Shown here: positions 1 through 6,600 of the stretch, in pieces
Position numbering within the stretch: position 1 is the stretch's first letter
Layout: each line of letters opens with the position of its first letter
DNA from: JBAXLO01 sp037134755
GTDB taxonomy: Bacteria > Bacteroidota > Bacteroidia > Bacteroidales > JACABE01
Assembly: GCA_037134755.1 (NCBI GenBank)
Contig: JBAXLO010000218.1
Coordinates: 1-7,281 of the forward strand
Reading direction: 5' to 3'
Length of the DNA: 7,281 nt
The notes under the pieces: generated by a model
Database searches by the model: none
Told to the model about the DNA's origin: nothing
The model's input: only the letters and a program-made list of their open reading frames with translations
Translations under genes and position numbers: made by a program

Positions 1-194
1 GTTACATTTTAGAATGTACCCAAATAAATGAAACCGGAGGAGAAGATAAAGTAACAGAGAGGAGAATAACAAATGCTCATTCTAAATTAACAGGCTTCAT
101 TTCAGGAGCTAAGTACTCATTCAGGGCTATGCCTATTTTCGCAAACAATTTAATGGGAGGTTATACACCATCAGTTGTATTAAGAATCAACTAA
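1..194 (+). CDS. 3' end of a protein ending in a fibronectin type III-like domain (partial)
   Basis: The frame is open from the left edge (first full codon at 3) to a TAA at 192-194 and gives 63 residues; the start lies outside the window. The segment LTGFISGAKYSFRAMPIF, followed by a glycine-containing turn and TPSVVLRIN, matches the usual end of a fibronectin type III domain: a 'leucine-x-gly-leu' type turn, the Y-x-F-R strand, then the last strand. Such domains are common in secreted and surface proteins of Bacteroidota and mediate protein or glycan contacts, but the rest of this protein cannot be seen. The chain ends directly after the domain, with no type IX secretion sorting domain visible. 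A strong hairpin terminator lies 72 bp after the stop. The Fn3 call rests on pattern only; another beta-sandwich domain is possible. Confidence 0.6.
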   Translation, partial: YILECTQINETGGEDKVTERRITNAHSKLTGFISGAKYSFRAMPIFANNLMGGYTPSVVLRIN

Positions 195-199
195 AAATC

Positions 200-245
200 A
201 ATTAACAATTAACAATTAATAATTAATAATTAATAATTAATAATA
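200..245. repeat. 7-bp A+T tandem repeat (AATTAAY)
   Basis: Six exact-length units run from 200 to 241: two AATTAAC followed by four AATTAAT, with a partial unit to 245. The array begins six bases after the upstream stop codon and ends before the terminator hairpin, so it lies in the 3' untranslated region of the upstream gene. It is a simple slippage-type repeat with no coding content; similar A+T spacers are common between genes in Bacteroidota. Confidence 0.85.
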
Positions 246-266
246 GAAAATATCATAATTCTTAAT

Positions 267-304
267 AAAAAGACCTTCATCATTAAAGTGGTGGAGGTTT
301 TTTT
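267..304 (+). terminator. Rho-independent-type hairpin terminator of the upstream gene
   Basis: A 17-nt left arm (267-283) pairs with a 17-nt right arm (288-304) around a TAAA loop, with no mismatch if G-U pairs are allowed. The core ACC/GGU is flanked by an A5 run on the left and a T7 run on the right, so the T tract is part of the stem base and also serves as the U tract. Four of the pairs are G-U in the + strand RNA and would be A-C mismatches in the opposite RNA, so the element is directed at the gene ending at 194. Confidence 0.85.
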
Positions 305-318
305 GATTACCTAATAGC

Positions 319-385
319 CTAAACAGCTAAAAGCCCTGTCTTCAACTTTAGGCATTTCAAACTCCAAACTTTAGGCACTATTTAT
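319..385. repeat. 67-bp direct repeat, copy 1
   Basis: This stretch recurs 86 bp downstream (405-471) with 64 of 67 positions identical. The three differences, at 346, 355 and 364, are all C/T. The copy starts with 8-bp CTAAA-containing units (CTAAACAG, CTAAAAGC, preceded by CTAATAGC at 311-318) and ends with two TTTAGGC motifs, at 347-353 and 370-376. GCCTAAA at 317-323 is the exact reverse complement of these, so the RNA or single strand could fold. No open reading frame was recognised in it. Confidence 0.85.
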
Positions 386-404
386 TTCCTAAAAGTCTAA
401 AAGT

Positions 405-471
405 CTAAACAGCTAAAAGCCCTGTCTTCAATTTTAGGCACTTCAAACTTCAAACTTTAGGCACTATTTAT
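405..471. repeat. 67-bp direct repeat, copy 2
   Basis: Second copy of the 319-385 element, beginning CTAAACAG and ending with CACTATTTAT. The 19-bp gap between the copies (386-404) contains two tandem CTAAAAGT units (389-396 and 397-404), so the 8-bp CTAAA periodicity runs directly into the copy. Here GTCTAAA replaces GCCTAAA at the left, leaving a 5-bp CTAAA/TTTAG inverted match. This looks like a local duplication; whether the element also occurs elsewhere in the genome cannot be judged from the window. Confidence 0.85.
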
Positions 472-477
472 ATTCTT

Positions 478-515
478 AAATCACCAAATCACTAAATCAC
501 CAAATCACCAAATAC
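478..515. repeat. 8-bp tandem repeat (AAATCACC)
   Basis: Four consecutive 8-bp units occupy 478-509 (the second reads AAATCACT), followed by a decayed partial unit, AAATAC. There are no distinct spacers, so this is not a CRISPR array. It lies between the 67-bp repeats and the predicted promoter. No function is visible. Confidence 0.85.
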
Positions 516-571
516 ATTTCGTAATTATTAATTCTTTTCTTCAAATAACACCCATTACCAAAAACAAATCG

Positions 572-579
572 TATCTTTG
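572..579 (+). promoter_or_regulatory. Bacteroidota-type -7 box TATCTTTG
   Basis: TATCTTTG matches the TAnnTTTG element recognised by the primary sigma factor of Bacteroidota, and is followed by TAC as in many such promoters. A start of transcription near 585-586 would leave a leader of about 100 nt before the ATG at 685. No convincing TTTG-type -33 element is present 19-21 bp upstream, which lowers confidence. It is the best promoter candidate for the CheB-CheR gene and, by read-through, the kinase gene. Confidence 0.5.
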
Positions 580-585
580 TACTTT

Positions 586-602
586 ATTTCTTATCAAGAA
601 GT
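586..602 (+). other. Small stem-loop at the predicted 5' end of the mRNA
   Basis: ATTTCTT (586-592) pairs with AAGAAGT (596-602), including one G-U pair, around an ATC loop. It would lie at the very 5' end of a transcript made from the TATCTTTG promoter. The stem is A+T-rich and weak. It could protect the 5' end or act as a small operator, or it may be chance. The rest of the leader to 684 shows only a 5-bp stem, CTTAC/GTAAG (635-649), and no Shine-Dalgarno sequence. Confidence 0.25.
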
Positions 603-684
603 GCGATTATTTATCTCTAAAAAAGAAACACATCCTTACTTTTTGTAAGTTTCGGAATTAAGTAATGTATTATAATCATAGATA

Positions 685-3624
685 ATGAAAACAAAAAAAG
701 AAGTTACACCTTTAGTTAAGAGCAGTGTAGTTGCTAAAGTTACTACTAATAATCCTATTAAAACTGATGATTTTCCTATAGTGGCTATAGGTGCTTCGGC
801 AGGAGGACTGGAAGCATTGGAGCAGTTTTTTGCAAATATGCCTAAAGATAATGGGATGGCTTTTGTTGTTATTCAGCATTTAGACCCTACACATGTAGGT
901 ATGATGCCGGAGTTGTTGCAAAGGTTTACTACTATGAAGGTATGCCAGGCTACCGACCGGCTTAAAGTTAAGTGCAACAGTGTATATGTGATACCTCCCA
1001 ACAAAAGTATGCAGATATTAAATAGAACGCTTTATTTGTTTGATCCTATTGAAATGCGTGGATTACGATTGCCTATAGACATTTTCTTTCGCTCGCTTGC
1101 CGACGATAGAGAAGAAAAAAGCATAGGTATTATCCTTTCGGGGATGGGTTCGGATGGCAGTTTGGGCGTTAAAGCTATTAAAGAAAAAAATGGGATGGTG
1201 CTGGTGCAAACTCCTTCTGCTGCCAAATTTGATGGCATGCCACACAGTGCAGTACAAGCCGTGGTTGCTGATATTATAGCCTCTGCTGAAGAATTGCCTT
1301 CAAAACTTATAGCATTCCTTAAGTATAATCCTATAATTATTAATAAAGAGGGAGAAATAGATAGTCATTCGTTAAGTAATCTAGAGAAAATTATTTTATT
1401 GCTTCGCGAACAAACCGGCAACGACTTTTCGTTGTATAAAAAGAATACCATCATGCGTCGTATCGAAAGACGTAAGGGGATACATCAAATAGATAAACTA
1501 CAAAATTATGTTCGCTTTTGTCAGGAAAACCCTGCTGAAGTAAAAATACTTTTCAAAGAGCTGCTAATTGGTGTTACTAGTTTCTTTAGAGATGATGATG
1601 TATGGGAAACACTTAAAGAGAAAATACTCCCTGCTTTTATTGAACAATTTACGGATGGTCACACCATTAGAGCCTGGGTAGTAGCCTGCTCAACAGGAGA
1701 AGAAGCCTATTCGCTTGCAATTCTTTTTTATGAAATGATGGAAAGAATGAAGAACCGAAAAAGTCTTACTTTGCAGATATTTGCAACTGATATTGATAGC
1801 GATGCAATAGAAATTGCCCGAAGAGGAGTGTTTTCATCAAACATTGTTTCAAGTATATCACAAGAAAGGCTTAACAGGTTTTTTACTTTAGAAAGTGATA
1901 ATTATCGTGTAAATACAGCTATCCGCGAGATGATAGTATTTGCACCACAAAATATAATTAAAGACCCTCCTTTTACTAAACTGGATATGCTATTTTGCAG
2001 AAACATGTTGATATATATGGAACCTGAGTTGCAGAAAAAGATTATTAGTTTATTTAATTATAGCCTTAAACCGGAAGGAATAATGATACTTGGCACTGCC
2101 GAAACTCTTGGTAAAAACAATTTTGGTTTCGAAGAAACTAATCATAAATTAAAAATATACAAACGTAGTTCTACATTTTTAGCTAATGAACTTGTTAATT
2201 TTCCTAGTTCATTTAGCCGAGTTAAAAACGAAACTACTCCAACAGATCCACCAACTAAAGTTGTTGATAATATACAGATTGTCACAGATCAGATTTTACT
2301 CCAACGATTTGCACCTGCAAGCGTGTTGGTAAACGAAAAAGGAGATATTATTTATATAACAGGCAAAACAGGTAAATATCTGGAACCTGTTGCCGGCAAA
2401 GCTAACTGGAATATTTATTCGATGGCACGCGAAGGTTTACGACAAGAACTACCCTCAGCTTTTAGGAAAGTTGCTAAGAGTAATGATGCAATAGTATTGA
2501 ACAATATAAAAGTTGGCACTAATGGAGGCACTCAATTTGTTGATGTTACTGTGCAACGTATTCTAAATCCTGATGCTATCAAAGGGATGATAATAGTTGT
2601 GTTTACAGATGTGCCTGCTGTAGTTATAAATGAAACACAGAATCAGAAAGTAGTTACCCGCTATTCTAAAGGTAAATTAAAAGAAATAGAATTAGAACTT
2701 CAACGTAGCTACGAAAACCTACAAAGTACAAGAGAAGAGATGCAAACATCTCAGGAAGAATTAAAATCAACTAACGAAGAGCTGCAATCAACCAACGAGG
2801 AGCTACAATCAACCAACGAAGAACTTACAACCAGCAAAGAAGAAATGCAGAGCCTTAACGAAGAACTTCAGACCGTAAATGCTGAACTTCAGAGCAAGGT
2901 AAATGATTTTGTGCAAGCTAATAATGATATGAAAAACTTGCTCAACAGTACCGAAATAGCTACACTATTTCTTGATAAGGAGCTAAACATAAGAAGATAC
3001 ACTGATAGTGCCATTAATATTATAAAATTGCGTCAAACAGATATTGGCCGACCATTTACTGATTTGGTTAGCGATTTGCAATATCCCGAAATAGGTAATG
3101 ATGCATTAAACGTTCTAAAAACCTTGATGACGATAGAAACAGTAATTGCAACTACCGATGGAAGGTGGTTTACTGTAAGGATAATGCCATATCGTACTTT
3201 AGATGATCATATAAACGGATTAGTAATAACATTTAATGACATAACTATTGCTGTAAAAGCAAAGGAAGAATTAAGTATTTCGGAAACAAGATATCGCCGT
3301 TTGTTCGAAACTTCGCAAGATGGTATGCTTATACTTGATGCTGTTACAGGCAAGATTATGGATGTTAATCCTTATTTAATTAAGATGCTTGGCTATTCGC
3401 AAGAACAGTTTCTTGAAAAAGCTATTTGGGAAATAGGCACTTTTAAAGATATAGTAGCTAACAAAGATAAGTTTCATGAGTTGCAGCAAAATGAATTTGT
3501 GCGTTACGAAAACTTACCGCTCGAAACAGCAGATGCACGAAAAATAAATGTTGAATTTGTAAGTAATATGTATTTGGTAGGGAACTTAAAGGTAGTTCAA
3601 TGCCAGATAAGAGAGAAGTTGTAA
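685..3624 (+). CDS. CheB-CheR-PAS fusion protein (glutamate methylesterase / methyltransferase with PAS sensors)
   Basis: A 979-residue soluble protein. Residues 30-212 form a CheB methylesterase domain with the expected triad: Ser38 in GASAGG, His65 in IQHLDP, Asp157 in GMGSDG. It lacks the N-terminal receiver domain of classical CheB. Residues 232-492 form a CheR methyltransferase: helical N-part with the basic MRRIERRKG segment, the S-adenosylmethionine loop ACSTGEEAYS (334-343), ATDID (367-371) and CRNMLIYM (438-445). A PAS-like domain (about 535-645) follows, then a coiled coil (about 664-742) built of EE-containing heptads, then PAS domains at about 745-855 and 865-977. The chain stops at VQCQIREKL, where homologs often run through a D-I-T-E-R-K linker into a kinase; here the kinase is the next gene. 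An in-frame TAG at 679-681 makes ATG 685 the first possible start. There is no Shine-Dalgarno sequence, as usual in this phylum. The family is known; its substrate is not evident from the sequence. No membrane segment or signal peptide is seen. Confidence 0.95.
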   Translation: MKTKKEVTPLVKSSVVAKVTTNNPIKTDDFPIVAIGASAGGLEALEQFFANMPKDNGMAFVVIQHLDPTHVGMMPELLQRFTTMKVCQATDRLKVKCNSVYVIPPNKSMQILNRTLYLFDPIEMRGLRLPIDIFFRSLADDREEKSIGIILSGMGSDGSLGVKAIKEKNGMVLVQTPSAAKFDGMPHSAVQAVVADIIASAEELPSKLIAFLKYNPIIINKEGEIDSHSLSNLEKIILLLREQTGNDFSLYKKNTIMRRIERRKGIHQIDKLQNYVRFCQENPAEVKILFKELLIGVTSFFRDDDVWETLKEKILPAFIEQFTDGHTIRAWVVACSTGEEAYSLAILFYEMMERMKNRKSLTLQIFATDIDSDAIEIARRGVFSSNIVSSISQERLNRFFTLESDNYRVNTAIREMIVFAPQNIIKDPPFTKLDMLFCRNMLIYMEPELQKKIISLFNYSLKPEGIMILGTAETLGKNNFGFEETNHKLKIYKRSSTFLANELVNFPSSFSRVKNETTPTDPPTKVVDNIQIVTDQILLQRFAPASVLVNEKGDIIYITGKTGKYLEPVAGKANWNIYSMAREGLRQELPSAFRKVAKSNDAIVLNNIKVGTNGGTQFVDVTVQRILNPDAIKGMIIVVFTDVPAVVINETQNQKVVTRYSKGKLKEIELELQRSYENLQSTREEMQTSQEELKSTNEELQSTNEELQSTNEELTTSKEEMQSLNEELQTVNAELQSKVNDFVQANNDMKNLLNSTEIATLFLDKELNIRRYTDSAINIIKLRQTDIGRPFTDLVSDLQYPEIGNDALNVLKTLMTIETVIATTDGRWFTVRIMPYRTLDDHINGLVITFNDITIAVKAKEELSISETRYRRLFETSQDGMLILDAVTGKIMDVNPYLIKMLGYSQEQFLEKAIWEIGTFKDIVANKDKFHELQQNEFVRYENLPLETADARKINVEFVSNMYLVGNLKVVQCQIREKL
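2722..2889 (+). repeat. In-gene 21-bp (heptad) repeat of the coiled coil
   Basis: Eight consecutive seven-residue units cover residues 680-735 of the CheB-CheR-PAS protein: QSTREEM, QTSQEEL, KSTNEEL, QSTNEEL, QSTNEEL, TTSKEEM, QSLNEEL, QTVNAEL. The middle three (2764-2826) are also nearly identical in DNA, with mainly silent differences. The Leu/Met at the end of each unit gives the hydrophobic stripe of a parallel coiled coil. Seven of the eight units carry a Glu-Glu pair and the last has Ala-Glu. Such STNEELQ runs are characteristic of this fusion family. Confidence 0.9.
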
Positions 3625-3686
3625 GTTAAAAGTTATAAATTATAAATTATTAGTTATAAGTTGTTGGTTATTTAATAATAATAAAC
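3625..3686. other. A+T-rich spacer between the two signalling genes
   Basis: This 62-bp spacer is made largely of degenerate 7-8-bp units (AGTTATAA, ATTATAA, AGTTATAAG), beginning right after the stop codon. It has no G+C-rich hairpin with a T tract and no TAnnTTTG box, which supports co-transcription of the two genes. An in-frame TAA at 3657-3659 limits the downstream gene to the ATG at 3687. Confidence 0.6.
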
Positions 3687-6600
3687 ATGAAAAAAGAATA
3701 TAAGTCAGCAGCAGTTAGTCTTCGTCAGAAGGCAGAGGAAATATATAAAAAAGGAAAGCTTAAACAAACAGTTCTTCTTTCTGATTTAGATCAATTAAAA
3801 CTTATTCATGAGTTGGAGGTTCATCAAATAGAACTGGAGTTGCAAAACGAAGAACTTATGTTGGCTAAAGAGCAAGCAGAAGTAGCTACTGACAGGTATA
3901 CTGACTTGTATGATTTTGCACCTTCAGGTTATTTTACATTATCAAAAGAAGGTATTATTATTGAATTAAATCTTCTTGGTGCAAAGATGCTTGGTAATGA
4001 TCGCTCAAATTTAATTAATAAGAGGTTCGGGTTGTTTATTACCGATGATTCCAAACCAATCTACAATCAATTTCTTTGGAACATTTTTAAAAGTAAGAAG
4101 AATGAATCATGTGAGATTACAATTACAGTAGATACTATTGAATCTTACTTTTATATAACGGCTATTGTTGACCAAAAGAATGAGGAATGCTTTTTAACTA
4201 TGATTGATATAACGGAGCGTAAGCAAAATGAAAAAGCACTCATACAAAGCAATTATTTAAATTTATCGTTATTACATACTATCCCTTTTGGAATTGACAT
4301 CATAGACGAGGAAGGAACTATACTTTATCAGAATGATACTTTTAAAAATATATTTAACAATAATGTACTTGGTTGTAAATGCTGGACTACTTACCGTGAT
4401 GATAAAACACAATGCAACAATTGTCCTTTATTTACAGGTTTTGACGAAGGGCAAACTGAGACTATTGAAGTAGCAGGAGTATTGGGAGGAAAGATATTCG
4501 AAATTACTCATACAGGCATGATTTATAAAGGCAAGAAAGCAATTCTTGAAATATTTCATGATATAACTGAACGTAAATTATCAGAGGCTCTATTTAAGGA
4601 TATAATTGAAAAAAATCCAATGTCAATACAAATCTTAAATATGGAGGGATATGAAATTCAAGCAAATTCTGCACATAATAATCTTTTTGGTGTAAAACCT
4701 CCATCTAACTACTCTATTTTTCAAGACAAACAGTTATTACAACAAGGATTTGAAGAATTGTTTGAACAGATCAAAAAAGGAGAAATTGTTTACTTCCCTG
4801 ATTCATATTACAATGTTCATGATATTGATCCAACATTTCCGAATCATCCTGTTTGGGTAAAAGCTATCGGCTTTACTTTGAATGATAACAAAGGAACTCC
4901 GGAAAAAATAGTTATAATTCATGAAAATATCACTGAAAGCAAACATGCTAATGAATTGTTAGATGAAATAATAGAACAAAATCCAATATCAATTCAAATA
5001 GTAGATAAAGATGGGCATACTTTAAAAGTGAATTCGGCTTTTACTAAACTCTTTGGAGCTATACCTCCAGAAGATTTTTCTATTTTTGAAGATCTTAAAG
5101 AAAAAGGATTTAAAGATTTAATTCAACAAGTAAGTGAAGGTAAAACTATTCATTTCCCTGATGTGTTTTATAATATTCATGACACCAACCCAGAACTCCC
5201 TGATATGCCTGTTTGGATAAAAGCCATTCTTTTTCCTTTAAAAGATAACTATGGGAAACCTGAACATTTTATATTTATGCACGAGAATATTACTGAACGT
5301 AAACAAAATGAAAAAGCTTTATTGTTGAGTGAGAAGAAATATAAATACCTTGTATGGGATATGCAAGTTGGGTTATTGATACAAGGGCCAAAAGCAGAGA
5401 TATTGTTGAGTAATAATAAAGCTTTAGAACTACTTGGTATTACTGAAGACCAGCTTTTAGGTAAAACTTCTTTCGATCCAGACTGGAATGTAATACATGA
5501 AGATGGCTCTGCATTTCTAGGCGACACACATCCGGTACCACAGGCTATAGCCACGTGCAAATCGGTAGAGAATGTAATAATGGGAGTATATCGACCGTCA
5601 ATTGGTGATAGAATATGGTTGCTAGTAAGTACCGAGCCACAATTACATGATGATGGCACTATAGAACAAGTAGTATGTTCTTTTATAGATATTACAGAAC
5701 TTAAGAATGCAGAGGAGTCATTACTTGAAAATGATAAAAGAATAAATGATATAATATATAGTATTGGCGACTGGGTTTGGGAAGTTGACGAAAACGGAGT
5801 TTATACTTATAGTTCTAACAAAGGTAATGAGATAATAGGCTATACTTCCGAAGAAATTATAGGCAAAACACCTTTTGACTTTATGCTACCGGAAGAAGCT
5901 AAGAGAATTGCTCCGATATTTACAGAAATTGTTAATAAGAAAGCTCCTATTAAAGATTTAGAGAATTGGAATATTAAAAAAGATGGCACTAAAATATGTT
6001 TACTTACTAATGGAGTGCCTGTATTAGATAAAGATGGTAATTTGAAGGGATATCGTGGTGTTGACAAAGACATTACAAATAGAATGATTTTAGAACACAA
6101 TCTAATAGCTGCAAAATTAAAAGCCGAAGAAAGTGATCGTAAGTATAGACTTATATTTAATTCGACTGATACTGCTAATTCTATTTTTGATAATAAATGT
6201 AATTTAATAATTCAGAATAAAATATCACAGGAATTTCTAGGAGTGAGAGAGAATGAAGGGATAGGAAAATCAGTATTTGAAATTTTTGGTCAGCAATCTG
6301 GTAAAGCAGTTTACGAGCGAATGAATAGAGTATTAAATACGGGAATTCCTGAAATGTTTGAAACAGAATTTGATTTAATTACCGGTAAGAATTGGTTTAG
6401 ATCAACTTATTATCCTATTTTAGATGAAAATAAAGAAGTGAATTCAGTTCAGGTAATCTCACAGAATATTACAGAAATAAAAAAAGCTCAGCAAGAATTA
6501 ATAACAGCTAAAGATAGAGCTGAAGAAAGTGATAGACTTAAGTCAGCTTTCCTGGCTAATATGAGCCATGAAATCCGCACACCCATGAATGGTATTCTTG

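Noticed and set aside
319..471. Insertion sequence remnant or miniature transposable element
   Set aside because: No long terminal inverted repeats, no target-site duplication and no transposase fragment are seen; the 7-bp GCCTAAA/TTTAGGC match alone is too short.
319..515. CRISPR-like array
   Set aside because: There are only two copies of the long repeat with a short repetitive gap, and the 8-bp units lack unique spacers. No cas gene is in the window.
635..649. Attenuator hairpin CTTAC/GTAAG in the leader
   Set aside because: The stem is only 5 bp and is followed by no T tract; too weak to support a regulatory call.
1032..1257. Two overlapping short - strand frames
   Set aside because: Both are antisense to the CheB catalytic region, whose active-site motifs fix the + strand frame.
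685..3624. Classical chemotaxis operon
   Set aside because: CheB and CheR domains are present, but there is no CheA, CheW, CheY or receptor, and CheB lacks its receiver domain; the fusion with PAS domains is a different, non-chemotaxis-type architecture.
3625..3686. Terminator or separate promoter between the two signalling genes
   Set aside because: Only A+T-rich degenerate repeats are present, with no stable hairpin with a T tract and no TAnnTTTG box.
5249..5659. 136-codon open frame on the - strand
   Set aside because: It lies fully inside the kinase frame opposite the fifth PAS domain, whose motifs (HEDG, GVYRP, DIT) are clear on the + strand. The antisense product is rich in Ser and Cys and shows no recognisable domain.
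5840..6100. 86-codon open frame on the - strand
   Set aside because: Antisense to the sixth PAS domain of the kinase; no recognisable domain and no independent promoter or start signal.
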